Shown here one piece after another: positions 10,100-20,140 of a stretch of 64,000 nucleotides of DNA. Position numbers and translations under genes: made by a program. The notes beneath the pieces were generated by a model, which saw nothing but the letters and a program-made list of their open reading frames with translations, ran no database searches and was not told the DNA's origin. The stretch is from the NCBI GenBank assembly GCA_963210315.1, contig OY723322.1, forward strand, positions 372,001-436,000, in the 5' to 3' direction. The stretch is from Rhynchopus euleeides (Eukaryota > Euglenozoa > Diplonemea > Diplonemida > Diplonemidae). How positions within the stretch are numbered: position 1 is the first letter of the stretch; the number at the start of each line of letters is the position of its first letter.

Positions 10100-12053
10100 C
10101 TACAGGAGCCCAACAGGCGGGGCCTGTGCTGGCGACAGCCAAGCAGATGTCGGCGATGCTGTCGGCGAATCCGGCGGCTCCTGCAGGTGTTGTGTGTGTG
10201 TGCGTGTTTTTCTTTGGTGTCGACAATGCCATGATGCCTGCCTTCGCTCCGCATACCTCCTTGTCGGCAAGGGCCAACGGGTGAGACGCCGTCTCCGCCT
10301 CCGCCTTGCCCATCATCTCTGCGTGGGCCGGGCTGTCATCCGGAGCCACCTCACAGGTCACAAGGTAGAGCAGCTTCTCGCTTGTGAGGTGCCACTGCGC
10401 GATGATAATGTTGAGTGGCACAACCTCATGCGTCGCGAAGGACCGCGCCACCACGGGGCGCGGCTTGTTCATCATATCCTTCGGGAGCAGCGACGGGGCC
10501 ATCGCCTTGGGGTGCCCCTCGGCGTAGGGGTGCGGGATGATGACCGAGAGGGGCTGCCCGTGGATCTCATCCTGCGTCACCCCGAAGAGCTTCTCAGCCG
10601 CTGGGTTCCAATACTCCACCTTGGCACGCTTGTTGACAAGCATGGTGGGCTGCGGCAGCACATCCATAAGCCCCGCCACATCATCAGGCACCGTCTTCCG
10701 CATGAAGGACACGCCACGCTTCTTCGGCGGTGGGATGAACCGGAGAGCCACAGCACCCGCAGGGAGCGCCAGGCGCGAGACAAGCACCAGAGCTGCCTCG
10801 ACCCCCTCCAGGCCCTTGAAGAGGTACCGCTTCTCTGAGGAGGTGAGGGCCTCTGTGGCCTCGACGTCGAGGAAGAGGCGCAGCGATTTGTATTCGTTTT
10901 CGTGGAGGAGGAGGTCGGCGTCTTCTGCGGTGTCGTCCCCAGGGGGGTTCTGCAGGAGTGAGCGTGCGCCTCCGGAGAGGCCGACTAATTTGGATTCGGC
11001 ATCGATGACCAGCATGATGTCGCCTGCGTTGTGCGCCTTCCTGTCGAAGGCAGGGCTGGCGGGGCGCCCAAGCGATCTCGGTGAAGTGCACGGAGGGGAT
11101 GCCTGGCTCATCACGGCACTCTTCCTGCTCCCATAGCTCGCCTCCAGCGGGTTCTGCGGCGGGTTCTCCTTCGTCAGGGAGCCGAAGGAGCCATGCGGGG
11201 AGAAGGTGGTCTGCCGGTTGATGATGCTGCAGTACACCACCTTCGGTGGGGGAGGCGGGTCCTCCCCCTTGACCTTCGGCGGCGGGGGCGGGTTTGTCAG
11301 CTTCGTGGTGTAGACGGAGATCACGAGCTGGGTGCCGTCCTGCTTCATGCCCAGCGGGCCCGACACCTCTTTGTACACCATCGAGGCGTATCCCGCTTCG
11401 GGCGCGCCGAGGATCTTCTCCACCTTGTTGCCGGGACGGATTGTGTCCTCGTCGTGCCCCAGGAGGTCCATCAGCGCATCGTTGACATAGAGCACGATGC
11501 CATCGGAGGTCCACACAAGCGCGTTGGTGGAAGGCAGCTCTGCGAGCAGCTCGACCTGGCGGAAAACCCCAGGGTCTTTCAGCAAAGTCTCGTCCTGCGC
11601 AGTTTTCCGCAGCTTCTCGATCATTGCCTGGCGCTGCTTCTTCGCGAGGAGCTGTGGTAGGGGTGGGGGGGGTAAAGAGTAGAATGTAGAATTGACGTGG
11701 TAGAGGGGGGGGGGGGTGAGAAGGACAGATGATTTTAGCATGTGCGACAGCCCACAGCGAGACAGCAGAAAACACAGCTCTCTCACATTGAATTCATGTT
11801 GGGGGGGTTTGATCGTCGAGAGTGAATGGAAAAGTAAATCTCCCAGCACCTTCTTGCAATGTTAGTCCTTTTTTGTAGTCACCACACCAGATATGTTGAA
11901 TTCATGTTGGGGGTGGGGGGGGGGGGGGTAGCGTCGCCACGGAGGGGAGGGCGGAGGGCAGCTTGTAGGGAGTGTGCGGGTGTGTTGTGTGCATACCTTG
12001 CGCTTCATCTTCTCCTCCTTCTTCTTCTCCGGTTGGGAGGCGCAGCACCCCAT
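10100..12053 (-). CDS. PAS-domain protein with predicted acylated N-terminus
   Basis: My model has three exons (12053-11997, 11651-10257, 10180-10100) and gives 510 aa; the exon lengths are exact codon multiples. Exon 1 encodes MGCCASQPEKKKEEKMKRK. Gly2 with Cys3 and Cys4 plus a following basic run is a typical N-myristoylation and palmitoylation signal, suggesting attachment to a membrane, perhaps of a flagellum. PAS-A spans about residues 60-140 (ALVWTSDGIVLYVNDALMDL). A weaker PAS-like segment lies at about 228-325, and PAS-B at about 345-455 (MLVNKRAKVEYWNPAAEKLFG, DEIHGQPLSVIIP). No kinase or cyclase domain follows, so it is probably a sensor or scaffold. The C-terminus is uncertain: without the last intron the frame runs on to 9903. 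The first intron is well supported because it joins the acylation exon in frame. Confidence 0.82.
10181..10256 (-). other. Probable intron 2 of the PAS gene
   Basis: On the minus strand 76 nt run GTATGCGGAG to CACCTGCAG, matching the ends of the RLP24 intron. Removal shifts the frame to a 26-residue tail that stops at 10100. Retention keeps the frame open through a Thr/His-rich stretch encoded by an ACAC microsatellite, which looks non-coding. Confidence 0.65.
11652..11996 (-). other. Intron 1 of the PAS gene, 345 nt, with repeat cargo
   Basis: The intron begins GTATGCACAC and ends CTACCACAG on the minus strand and is in phase 0. It contains two long homopolymer tracts (11707-11716, 11921-11929) and a copy of a dispersed repeat at 11810-11890. 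That copy is flanked by direct repeats of TTGAATTCATGTTGGGGG at about 11789 and 11896. Confidence 0.85.
11810..11890. repeat. Dispersed repeat copy in intron
   Basis: The segment beginning TGATCGTCGAGAGTGAATGG and containing TTGCAATGTTAGTCCTTTTT recurs at 60524-60590 with an 11-nt gap and a few changes. A more diverged copy of its first half lies near 1841. Direct repeats of about 18 bp flank this intron copy, which could be a target duplication or a local duplication. Confidence 0.7.
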
Positions 12054-13060
12054 CGTGAGGCAGGTGTGTTAACGGCGCGCAGGAAGTCGCTCGGGGTGAG
12101 GGGGCTGCAGCGGGGACGAGGCGAATCAGGTGTGAGTCGGCGGCGGCGGGGGGGAAGCCCAGGACGGCAAGCAAGATGGGGGAGCAGTGCCCGGGTTCAC
12201 AGGGACATGGTCTTTTTTCGCTGCTGCTGGGGGGGGGGGGGGGGGAGGTGGAAAGGAAGGTGTGTTGGAGAACGGAAGAGGCCCCCGGCCTGCGAGCTCC
12301 GAAAAGGAGTGGTGTTGCCTGTGTGTATCCTGGAGGGGGCGGGTGTGTGAAGAGGTGGGGAGGTGGCTGCCTGCGCAGTGGGGTCTGGCAGCGGCTCATC
12401 CCAGGTGTGTGGCTTGTCAGGTGGGGGTGGGGGTGGGTTGGGGTTGGGGGGTGGGGGCGTCCGATTCGGTTGATTTCGCTGAGACTTTCCTGGAAAACCA
12501 AAACAACCACAGCAGAGGCACCCTGCCCCTCTGCCTTGGGAGACGGCTGCCGCAAGCAGGCAGGCAGAGGTGTGCCTGTGCCTGGGCATGCCTCGGCAGG
12601 TCGGGGAGAGGCCTCGTTGGAAGCGAACAGCACACGTGGACATCCTACGCCGGACACGGCAACATTGAACAAGGCACGACACATGGCACACGGCATCAGG
12701 CGGCTGCAGCGTGTTGGGCGGCAGGCCTGTGCGGCACACGGAATGGGGTGGGTGTGGGGAAGGAGGAGGGAAGGGCACAGATGCATGGATCTGTGCCGGC
12801 ACTGGTACAGCTTGTGCATGTAGTTGGAAGAAGGGGTGGGTGCATGCGCTTGCCTTGCCTTGCCTTGCCTGGTGTACGGTACAGCCAACACCAAGCAGGC
12901 AAGCAGACAGGCAGTGGCAGAGTGAGGGTGCAGGATTCGTCTGAGGTTGATCTCCGGGTATTTTACTCACACGACACTGCACTGCACTGAACAGCACTGG
13001 AGTACATTGCAGTACACACCCCACAAGACTGGACCAGATTCAGTTTAAAACAGTCGACGC
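12054..13060. other. Intergenic, G-rich
   Basis: Lies between the PAS gene start and the aspartic protease stop. It contains G runs at 12230-12244 and 12420-12460 and a CTTGC pentanucleotide repeat near 12850-12870. No coding signal is recognised. Confidence 0.6.
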
Positions 13061-14158
13061 TCACTTCGACAGAGCGAAGCCCAGGCGCGAGCCCGAGACG
13101 TCGAACTCGACGTAGTACTTGCGCATGAAGACGTCACCCAGGATCCAGATGGGGCCGGTCGGGGCGGGGACGTCGATGCCCATGAAGCCGCTGAGGCACT
13201 GGCCCGACACCTTCAGGATGTAGTCCTTCTGCTGCAGGGTGTAGGTCTTCCCGCCCAGCACAATGTCCAGGTCGGGGAGGGTGTTGTCCTCGGGGCACGT
13301 GGTGTAGGTGCACTCACCCGCGATGTTCGACTTGCACCCCAGCTTCGCGTTGATCGCCTTCGACGCCGACTTGGGGAAGGCCATCAGCGACGTGCCCGAG
13401 TCCACAATCGCCTTGATGTTCGTCCCCAGGGACTCCCCGGCGAAGGTCATCGAGTCGCCCACAATCTGCCAGTAGCCCTTCTTCGACACGGGGACGTAGT
13501 CGAACGACCCGGTGTACTTCGTGTCGTCCACACCGCCCAGCGTCAGCTCCCCGTCCGACCCGTCGCCAGTCAGGTAGAAGGCGAAGCTCTGCTTCGCGAT
13601 CTTCCCCTGGCGGATCAGCTCGAAGAAGGGGGGCAGCACACCGTCCACCGCAATCGTCGGCCACCCCATCCCGCAGATCCCGTCGAACTTCGCCACGTCC
13701 CACGTGATACCCGGCTCCTTCGTCGCCTCCCCGAACAGCAGCGTCGCGTTCAGGCCCCCCACGCTGAACACGTCCTGGTCGATGATCCCCTCCAGCTTCC
13801 CGCTCCCGTACTGGATCGCGAAGGTCGTCCCGTTCGACACGTACGTCGACGACTTCTCCGAGTGGTAGCGCGTGTGCCCGATGATGCTGGGCTTCGGCCC
13901 CGGCACCCACAGGTTCGAGCTCCCGGTGTCGAAGATCACCTTGAAGTGCTGCGGGGGCGTCCCGATCGTGATGGGCCCGTAGTACTGCGCGTTCTGGTAG
14001 TTCGTGATCGGCACCTCAGCCGCACCGTACTTCTTCGCCAGCAGGTGCATGTCCGTCCGCACGCTGTCGAGCGTCGTCTCAGGCTTCGACAGCTGCACCT
14101 TCATCCCGCTCGCCGCAACGGCGCACCCCAGCACCGCCAGGGACAGCATCTTCTGCAT
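13061..14158 (-). CDS. Pepsin-family aspartic protease (A1)
   Basis: 365 aa, probably a secretory or lysosomal endopeptidase of the cathepsin D type. A signal peptide covers about residues 1-18 (MLSLAVLGCAVAASG), followed by a short propeptide. The two catalytic motifs are present: DTGSSNLW with Asp77 and DSGTSLMA with Asp253. The flap tyrosine is Tyr117 in QYGSG. The family signature WILGDVFMRKYYVEFD closes the second lobe. Conserved cysteines (275, 283, 288, 321) and N-glycosylation sequons (NGT near 110, NAT near 137) fit a secreted protein. The frame is open upstream to 14239, but I chose the Met just before the hydrophobic signal. A CAG that could be a splice acceptor lies 14 nt upstream. 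There is no intron and the protein appears intact. Confidence 0.95.
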   Translation of the reverse strand: MQKMLSLAVLGCAVAASGMKVQLSKPETTLDSVRTDMHLLAKKYGAAEVPITNYQNAQYYGPITIGTPPQHFKVIFDTGSSNLWVPGPKPSIIGHTRYHSEKSSTYVSNGTTFAIQYGSGKLEGIIDQDVFSVGGLNATLLFGEATKEPGITWDVAKFDGICGMGWPTIAVDGVLPPFFELIRQGKIAKQSFAFYLTGDGSDGELTLGGVDDTKYTGSFDYVPVSKKGYWQIVGDSMTFAGESLGTNIKAIVDSGTSLMAFPKSASKAINAKLGCKSNIAGECTYTTCPEDNTLPDLDIVLGGKTYTLQQKDYILKVSGQCLSGFMGIDVPAPTGPIWILGDVFMRKYYVEFDVSGSRLGFALSK

Positions 14159-15339
14159 CTTGTGGTTTTTGCTGATCAAGGGTGGTGAGGTGTCTTGGTG
14201 TGTGGTGTGTGATTGGCTCGTAGTCGTAGCAGCGCACACGGGCGATCCCGCAACACTATGAGTTCACTGTGGGGAGGCGGACCTACCACGCAGTTCGAAA
14301 CCGGAACCCTCCCTGCTGCAGGCAGACTGTGGCGGTAGTTGACGCACAACACTGCACATACAGTGGACGCGCTTCGATCTCCTTCCTGGGATCACTGGTG
14401 TGCTTTCCACACACACCACCCCCTCCCCCCACCCTATCCGCACAGATATTTCGGCCCACCCAGTTCTCGATTCGAACCTCAAAGCACCGAAGCTGCGCTG
14501 GACACAGCACCCTTGTTATCCAACACCTTGTTATCCAACACCCTCCCGCCAGCTCTCACACCCACTACGAAGGACACAAACAGACCCCCCCTGCCGAACA
14601 CATGGTCAACCAGACCATCCGCCCTCCGGACTGGGACAACGCTGGAGAAATATGGGAACACTACACACTACGGCACACACACGGGAGACTTGATTTCCTC
14701 TAAACAGCCGTGCAGTAAGTTGGTTTCTACAAGGTTGGGGTGGGAGGGCGCTGCCAAACAACAATCAAGTAGGCCGGCAGAAGGGGAAGCGGGGGAGGCA
14801 GGGAGGGTAGGGGACATCTGTCGACAGAAAAACAACAGGGCAACATACAACTGAATGATAGACATGAGAAAAAGGGGGCATTTTATGTTCCGTCTCGTCG
14901 CCCAGACACAGCACGCAGAAAATACAGGGGCCTTCAACAATGTCTGTGACTACAATGGATAACACATCTCTCAACCCAGAGATTTGTTCGTTCTACAGGG
15001 CACCACAGCGGGTCGTCTCAACCGTTGTGATGCGTGTTTCTATTGGGGACCTTCCGAGCTGTAACTGCGGTGAAGTGCGAAACCCTCACAAAAAAACGGA
15101 GTCAACACTCACACAGTTAGCCACGGAGGTCACCCGGCGAGCCCTTTTTTTGGAGGGGGGGGAGCGGCAGTGCAGGGCGCTCTCTTCATCGGAGATCCCC
15201 CCCCCCCACTGCACAGCACACACATCGAAGTATGATGTGTTCTTTTCAACCACCACCCCCCGCCCCCACCACCACCACCCCTCTATCTAAAAAGAGCGCG
15301 CGGGGGTCTGGCTTCTTTTATACCCCCTCCCCCCCCGGT
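14159..15339. other. Intergenic
   Basis: No gene recognised. The upper part should be the 3' untranslated region of the 1397-residue protein. A GGTTCGAATC-like box near 14467-14480 (minus strand) resembles a tRNA B box but no cloverleaf forms around it. Confidence 0.5.
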
Positions 15340-18300
15340 CTACCTGACATAATGGCCCACGCTTCTGTCGGCAGTGCTGACACCGACACCACTGGGCCCA
15401 AAGTCGTTCGTCTGCTCCGACACACCGGGTGGGAGGCTGTGCCTCTGCGTGGCGTACTGCGGCAGGGGGGGCCGGGTGTGCTGGTCGAGGTACACCGGCG
15501 CACTCCTCCGCTGCATCGGCAGGGTCTGCTGCGTGGCAGGGCGCGGCTCCGGCACCTGCAGGGCCGGGGTGGCAGGCGTCACCCCGGGGGTCACCGCCGG
15601 CACACCGCCTCCGGCCCACGCACCCGACTCAAACCCGGGCCCTGTGTGCGCGTCACCCCTCGACGCCCCCAGGTCAGCCTCCGCACTGGGGCCACGGCTC
15701 GGCAGAAGCACACTCCCCGTCTCAAAATTGGACACCGGCATCGACACTGTCCGGGGCGCACGGCTCCCGGAGTCCGACACAATATGCTGCTGAGCGTAAG
15801 ACCGCTGGCTCGGAGGCGGGGGGTGCTGCTGGTGGCTCTGCGGGGGCTGCTGCTGGTGTTGGTGCAGCGACACCACAACACCCGGCGGTGTCTGGTGCTG
15901 CTGCGGCTGCTGGTGCGGATGCGACACGTCGCTGCTCCCACCCCCTCCGCGGCTCTCCTGATGCGACAGCGCACGGATCGGCACATCAACCGGCGTGGCA
16001 TAGTTATACACAGAAACCCTGGCGGTATCGCCGATCGTATCCACACTCTGCACAGTCCCCTGCGCGCCTGAGACATCCGCGACAAACCGGATCTGCGACG
16101 CATCACTCATGGCCTTCAGGGCATTGAGATCGGATGTGATCACCACGGGGGTCCCCGGCACTAACATAGCAGCAGAGCTCGGCCTCCGCGCAGGCGTTGT
16201 CGGGCGACTCGCTTCAGCAGCAGCCGCCAGCGTGTCATGCGTGGAGGGGAACGGCTCCACCCCTGGGGGAACCCCTGCCGACACAGCTGACTCATGTGGC
16301 GAGGGCCTCGGCGGGCTCTTCTGCCTCTGCGCGTGCCCCTGCAGCGCAGCCCCTCTGCCAACATCCTGCATGATCTCGCGGTTGTGGCGCCGCAGCCTGC
16401 TCGACTCCTCCAGCTCCCTCTGCAGACCCTGCAGCATCGACAGCTGCTGGTCGCGCTGCCTCTGCTTCCCCCTCTTGTCCATATGGAGCCTTTCGCTCTC
16501 CGCGGCAAGCTTATACCGCAATGCATCCTTGAGGGACTCGCCCACCTCCCTGTGCCTCCGCATCAACTCCTCCAGCTTGGCGAACTCATCCTCAAACACC
16601 TGGATGCAGTGCCGCAGCTGCTCGACGCTTTTATGGCTGAAGTCACGAATCAGGAGCCCTTCGAGGTGGCGGTGGATGAAAACTATATCGAGGATGATCG
16701 GTTCCACACCATCGCCACCGCTGGGGTCACCCCCACCTCCTCCTCCTCCCCCTCCACTGCGATGATTATACCTCGGCAGCACAGAGGGCGTCGGGTTCAA
16801 ATAACTCGCCTCCTGTGCTGTCCCACCTCCATCCGCAAGCATCGAGGTGGAGGGGAAGCACGCCAAGGCGATGCCCTGCTCTCTAGCAGCCTCTGCGGTG
16901 CGGACGTTCTCCGAAGCGAGGGTGATGGCTGTCATCTGCCTGTCGAGTGTCCTGGCGTGGCCTCTCTGGTTCAGCTTAATCCTCTCCATCGCCTCCGCAA
17001 TGCGGTACTGCAGGGCAGACTTGAGGTTGTCACACGCCAGCTCGTAGTTCACCACAACGGCATCCAAATGCTTCCTCTCTTCGTGGTGATCCCTCACCCC
17101 CTCCTGCAACACCCTCACCCCCAGCCCGGAGAGGTCCACCGTCGCACGGTAGGCGAGATACCTCGCCACCCCCTCTACATCGAAGGGGAGGCGCAGCTCC
17201 TCACCCCCTGCATCAACACCATCCCCCACCATGGAGTGCCCCCTGCTCCCTGCATCGCTGTGGAACAGAGGGGGGTGCGCCGCCGCACCGCCGCTGGCCA
17301 CCACCGGCGGAGCCGGCGCAACGCCGCCACCGCCACCGCCGCGCTGCCCCCCAGCTGGCGGTGAGGGGGGGAACGGGGAGGCACTCGGAGGGGCAGGCGC
17401 TTTGTGGAGCTGCTGCACCCCATCCTGCTGCGGCACCGCCTGGTTGGTCCACGTCCCCCACGCCTGCTCCCGCCTCCCCGGGGGTGACGCGTTGAGGAAC
17501 AGAGGGGCCGCTCCGCCGCCCCTCGGAGGGGTCACGGCGCTGCCCCCCGCCGGGGTGCCCGCGGTGGCCCCCCAGGCCTGCGCGCCCTGCCCTGCGTGGA
17601 GGGGTGTCGCAGGCGGGGCGTCCGGCGGCTCTCTGAGGAACACCTCAATCCCGTTAGCGCGCAGCGTGGTGCAGGCGTGTGAAAGACCCCCAGGGGAGAG
17701 CGCGTCCTGCATGCAGGCGAGGAGATCCCCTCCGTGGGTGTGGGGGAACAGGCTCCGGTAGGCCCGGCAGACCTCCCACCAGTGGGGCTGCCCCTCCACC
17801 AGGGCGAGCACGCTGCACACCTCAGGCTCGTCAACAAAGGATCCGGGGAGGCAGAGAGCTGACTGTAAGGCAGACGCAACCTCCTGGGGTGACAGGCTCA
17901 GCCTCATAGGAGGGTGCTGCTGGTTGAGCTGGTGTTGGTGTTGGTGCTGCCGGAGGAGGGGCTGGTGGTGCCGCGGAGGCGGAGGCGGGGAGGGCGGGGG
18001 GTCGCAGCTCCCCTCCAGAGGCGACACCCCGGCGTCCCGCAGCATCCCCTCCGCCCTCCGGAACTCGCTGAAGCTGAGGGTGTTCTGCAGCACCGAGACA
18101 AGCCCTGCCCCATGCCTCGACTGATACGCCCACACCGCATCCCTCCACTCCTCCGGAGACCGCACCTCCCCCACCGCATGCAGCACCGCCGGGGAGTCGA
18201 CCCGCCCCCCCTGCACCGCACGCCATATAATATCCGCCACAAGATTCGCCTTCGTGTCAATCGGAGGACCTCCCAAACCCCCTCCCCGGGGGGACCGCCC

Positions 18301-19533
18301 ACCCCCAGCCCCGCCCATCTCGCCCCTATCCATGCTGTACGCCCGGAAATGCCCTTCAGAACCCGGAGAGGGGCTCCCCTCCGAAGAAGGACCTCCTTGC
18401 TGGGTTGCGGTGGAGCGGTCTCCACGTCCTCCGCCCCGCCCTCCACCTCCGCCGAGCCAGCTCGGCTCGCCGGCGGTGCCTGGGGGGGATGGGTTGGAGG
18501 CGGAGACCGCTGGGGCGGGCTGCGCAGACCCGACGCCTTGGTTCCAAACAGGGCCCCGGTGGTGCGGCGTGGTGGGGAGGGTTATGGTGTTGGCGGGGAG
18601 GTGGTGCTGAGGGGGTGGTGGCGGCGGGGCGACGACGCGGTGCGGAGGGCTGGCCAGAACAACTCCTATGCGGAGGAGGTGGCTTGAGACGGAGTTAAAC
18701 TCCTCGGGGCTGAGCAGGTCTGACATCGCCTTGACGAGGTTCCCCGAATAGCACGCGAAGTAACGGCAGAACGACCCCACAAGCTCCCTCCACAGCACCG
18801 CGGATGTGACATTCGACACAACCCGATATGCCACATCCCGACCTGAGGAGAACGGCTTCTCCGAGAGGGAGGCTTGGAGGGATGCGGCAAGCGCGTCCAT
18901 CCTTTTCCGAGGGCTGCCACCTCCACCTCCACCCCCACCACCTGCCCCCATCGGTGTCGTCGTGCTGCTATAGAGCTTTGTCTCGGCGGACGAAGCAGAG
19001 AGGGGCCCACCACCCCCTCCCCCTCCCCCACCCCCACCGCCGCTCTCGGGCGCAGGAGGCGCGGGTTGCTGTACCGCGACAATCCTGTGGTAGTCCGCCC
19101 CGAGGGTTTCCATATCGGTGCTGTAGAGGTTCCGGATGTTCATGAGGGACCACCCCTTTGAGGGATCCGCCATGATCTCCCTGCATATCACCTTATACTC
19201 TGCGGAGGGGAGGTCCTCGCCTGTGAGGAAGAGGCGTGCGACGCGCGCCTCGGAGAAGCTCCAATACCCATCGTTGTCTGCATCGAAATGGCGGAACACC
19301 GCGACAAGGTGCTGCTCGCTCTCCCTCGCCTTCGCTGTGTTGGACGCATTTGCCTTCGAATTCGTCGGGGGCCCCGGAGGCGGTGTGGAGGACCTGAACT
19401 GGGTCCCCTGCGACACCGGCTGGGTTGCGGAGATGAGCTGGTGCTGAGGGTGGTGGTGGTGGTGCTGCTGCTGCGGCACCCCACTACGCTGCCCCCCGGC
19501 ACCTCCCCCGGAAGGCCCCACCGCAGCTGTCAT
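15340..19533 (-). CDS. Large EF-hand protein with three W/AY repeats and coiled coils
   Basis: 1397 aa, no known full-length family recognised. A canonical EF-hand loop (DADNDGYWSFSE, residues 84-95, with Asp at positions 1, 3 and 5 and Glu at 12) predicts calcium binding. Three imperfect repeats of about 80 residues (about 212-295, 425-505, 545-632) share W, a few residues, a Y, then G-x-L-hydrophobic, LS-x-x-E/G and a final L-R-x-x-G-[VI]. The spacing recalls annexin-type helical repeats, but that is only a guess. Long Gly, Pro, His and Gln tracts separate the parts. Two charged helical segments (about 840-920 and 1010-1100) look like coiled coils. A small beta-rich segment (IRFVADVSGAQGTVQSVD, then VPIRALSHQ) lies near residue 1200. 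It may be a structural or cytoskeletal protein. No intron is needed to keep the frame open. Confidence 0.8.
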   Translation of the reverse strand: MTAAVGPSGGGAGGQRSGVPQQQHHHHHPQHQLISATQPVSQGTQFRSSTPPPGPPTNSKANASNTAKARESEQHLVAVFRHFDADNDGYWSFSEARVARLFLTGEDLPSAEYKVICREIMADPSKGWSLMNIRNLYSTDMETLGADYHRIVAVQQPAPPAPESGGGGGGGGGGGGPLSASSAETKLYSSTTTPMGAGGGGGGGGGSPRKRMDALAASLQASLSEKPFSSGRDVAYRVVSNVTSAVLWRELVGSFCRYFACYSGNLVKAMSDLLSPEEFNSVSSHLLRIGVVLASPPHRVVAPPPPPPQHHLPANTITLPTTPHHRGPVWNQGVGSAQPAPAVSASNPSPPGTAGEPSWLGGGGGRGGGRGDRSTATQQGGPSSEGSPSPGSEGHFRAYSMDRGEMGGAGGGRSPRGGGLGGPPIDTKANLVADIIWRAVQGGRVDSPAVLHAVGEVRSPEEWRDAVWAYQSRHGAGLVSVLQNTLSFSEFRRAEGMLRDAGVSPLEGSCDPPPSPPPPPRHHQPLLRQHQHQHQLNQQHPPMRLSLSPQEVASALQSALCLPGSFVDEPEVCSVLALVEGQPHWWEVCRAYRSLFPHTHGGDLLACMQDALSPGGLSHACTTLRANGIEVFLREPPDAPPATPLHAGQGAQAWGATAGTPAGGSAVTPPRGGGAAPLFLNASPPGRREQAWGTWTNQAVPQQDGVQQLHKAPAPPSASPFPPSPPAGGQRGGGGGGVAPAPPVVASGGAAAHPPLFHSDAGSRGHSMVGDGVDAGGEELRLPFDVEGVARYLAYRATVDLSGLGVRVLQEGVRDHHEERKHLDAVVVNYELACDNLKSALQYRIAEAMERIKLNQRGHARTLDRQMTAITLASENVRTAEAAREQGIALACFPSTSMLADGGGTAQEASYLNPTPSVLPRYNHRSGGGGGGGGGDPSGGDGVEPIILDIVFIHRHLEGLLIRDFSHKSVEQLRHCIQVFEDEFAKLEELMRRHREVGESLKDALRYKLAAESERLHMDKRGKQRQRDQQLSMLQGLQRELEESSRLRRHNREIMQDVGRGAALQGHAQRQKSPPRPSPHESAVSAGVPPGVEPFPSTHDTLAAAAEASRPTTPARRPSSAAMLVPGTPVVITSDLNALKAMSDASQIRFVADVSGAQGTVQSVDTIGDTARVSVYNYATPVDVPIRALSHQESRGGGGSSDVSHPHQQPQQHQTPPGVVVSLHQHQQQPPQSHQQHPPPPSQRSYAQQHIVSDSGSRAPRTVSMPVSNFETGSVLLPSRGPSAEADLGASRGDAHTGPGFESGAWAGGGVPAVTPGVTPATPALQVPEPRPATQQTLPMQRRSAPVYLDQHTRPPLPQYATQRHSLPPGVSEQTNDFGPSGVGVSTADRSVGHYVR

Positions 19534-20140
19534 TCATCAGAGGGGTTGTGCGCGGGGAGAGAGAGAGGGGGAGAGGTGTTCAAACCCTTCCCTCCTCCCC
19601 TCCCGGTTGGTCAGCTCTCTGTGATGTGCAGGCAGCCCTCTGGGTTCTGCTGGGTTGGGGTTGGGGTGGGGGAGATGGGGGGAGACCTTTGCCCCCACCC
19701 GGATCCTCCCTTTGCTGCAGGAGGTGGTGGTGGTGGTGGTGGTGGTGGGGTTGCGCGGAGGGTGGGGGAAGGGGGTATAAATAACCCACGCTGTGTGTGT
19801 GTGGGGTGGTGCAGTGCGATATAAAGGCTTGGGGTGAAGATGGCGCGGAAAAGAGAGGGGGGGTGGGGGAGATCTGTCCGCAGGTGCCACCGAAAGCCTC
19901 GGCTGCTCAACGGTGGGGAGGGGGGGCCCATTCCCAACCTTGCTACATCGGGTGTGGGTCAGGAGGCCTTCTTGCTGCACCTCCACCGACCTCCAACTCC
20001 ACTTGGAGGCATACCCAACACGACGCCTCTACGGCGATGGCCCTGCGTGCCGACAAACACGCCAGGGCAAGGGTTAGGTGGTTAGTTAGGCAGGGCACAG
20101 CTCAACACAACAGGGCCAGGCCAGGCCAGGCTGCAGCTCC
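19534..20140. other. Short intergenic region
   Basis: Between the 1397-residue and 960-residue genes. Contains a GGT microsatellite near 19720-19748 and purine-rich tracts. No ORF of note. Confidence 0.6.

Noticed and set aside
10011-10838. 275-codon plus-strand open frame
   Set aside because: Antisense to the PAS gene; an effect of GC-rich codons leaving the opposite strand open.
14430-14520. tRNA-like B box (GGTTCGAATC) on the minus strand
   Set aside because: No matching T-stem, anticodon arm or acceptor stem can be drawn around it.
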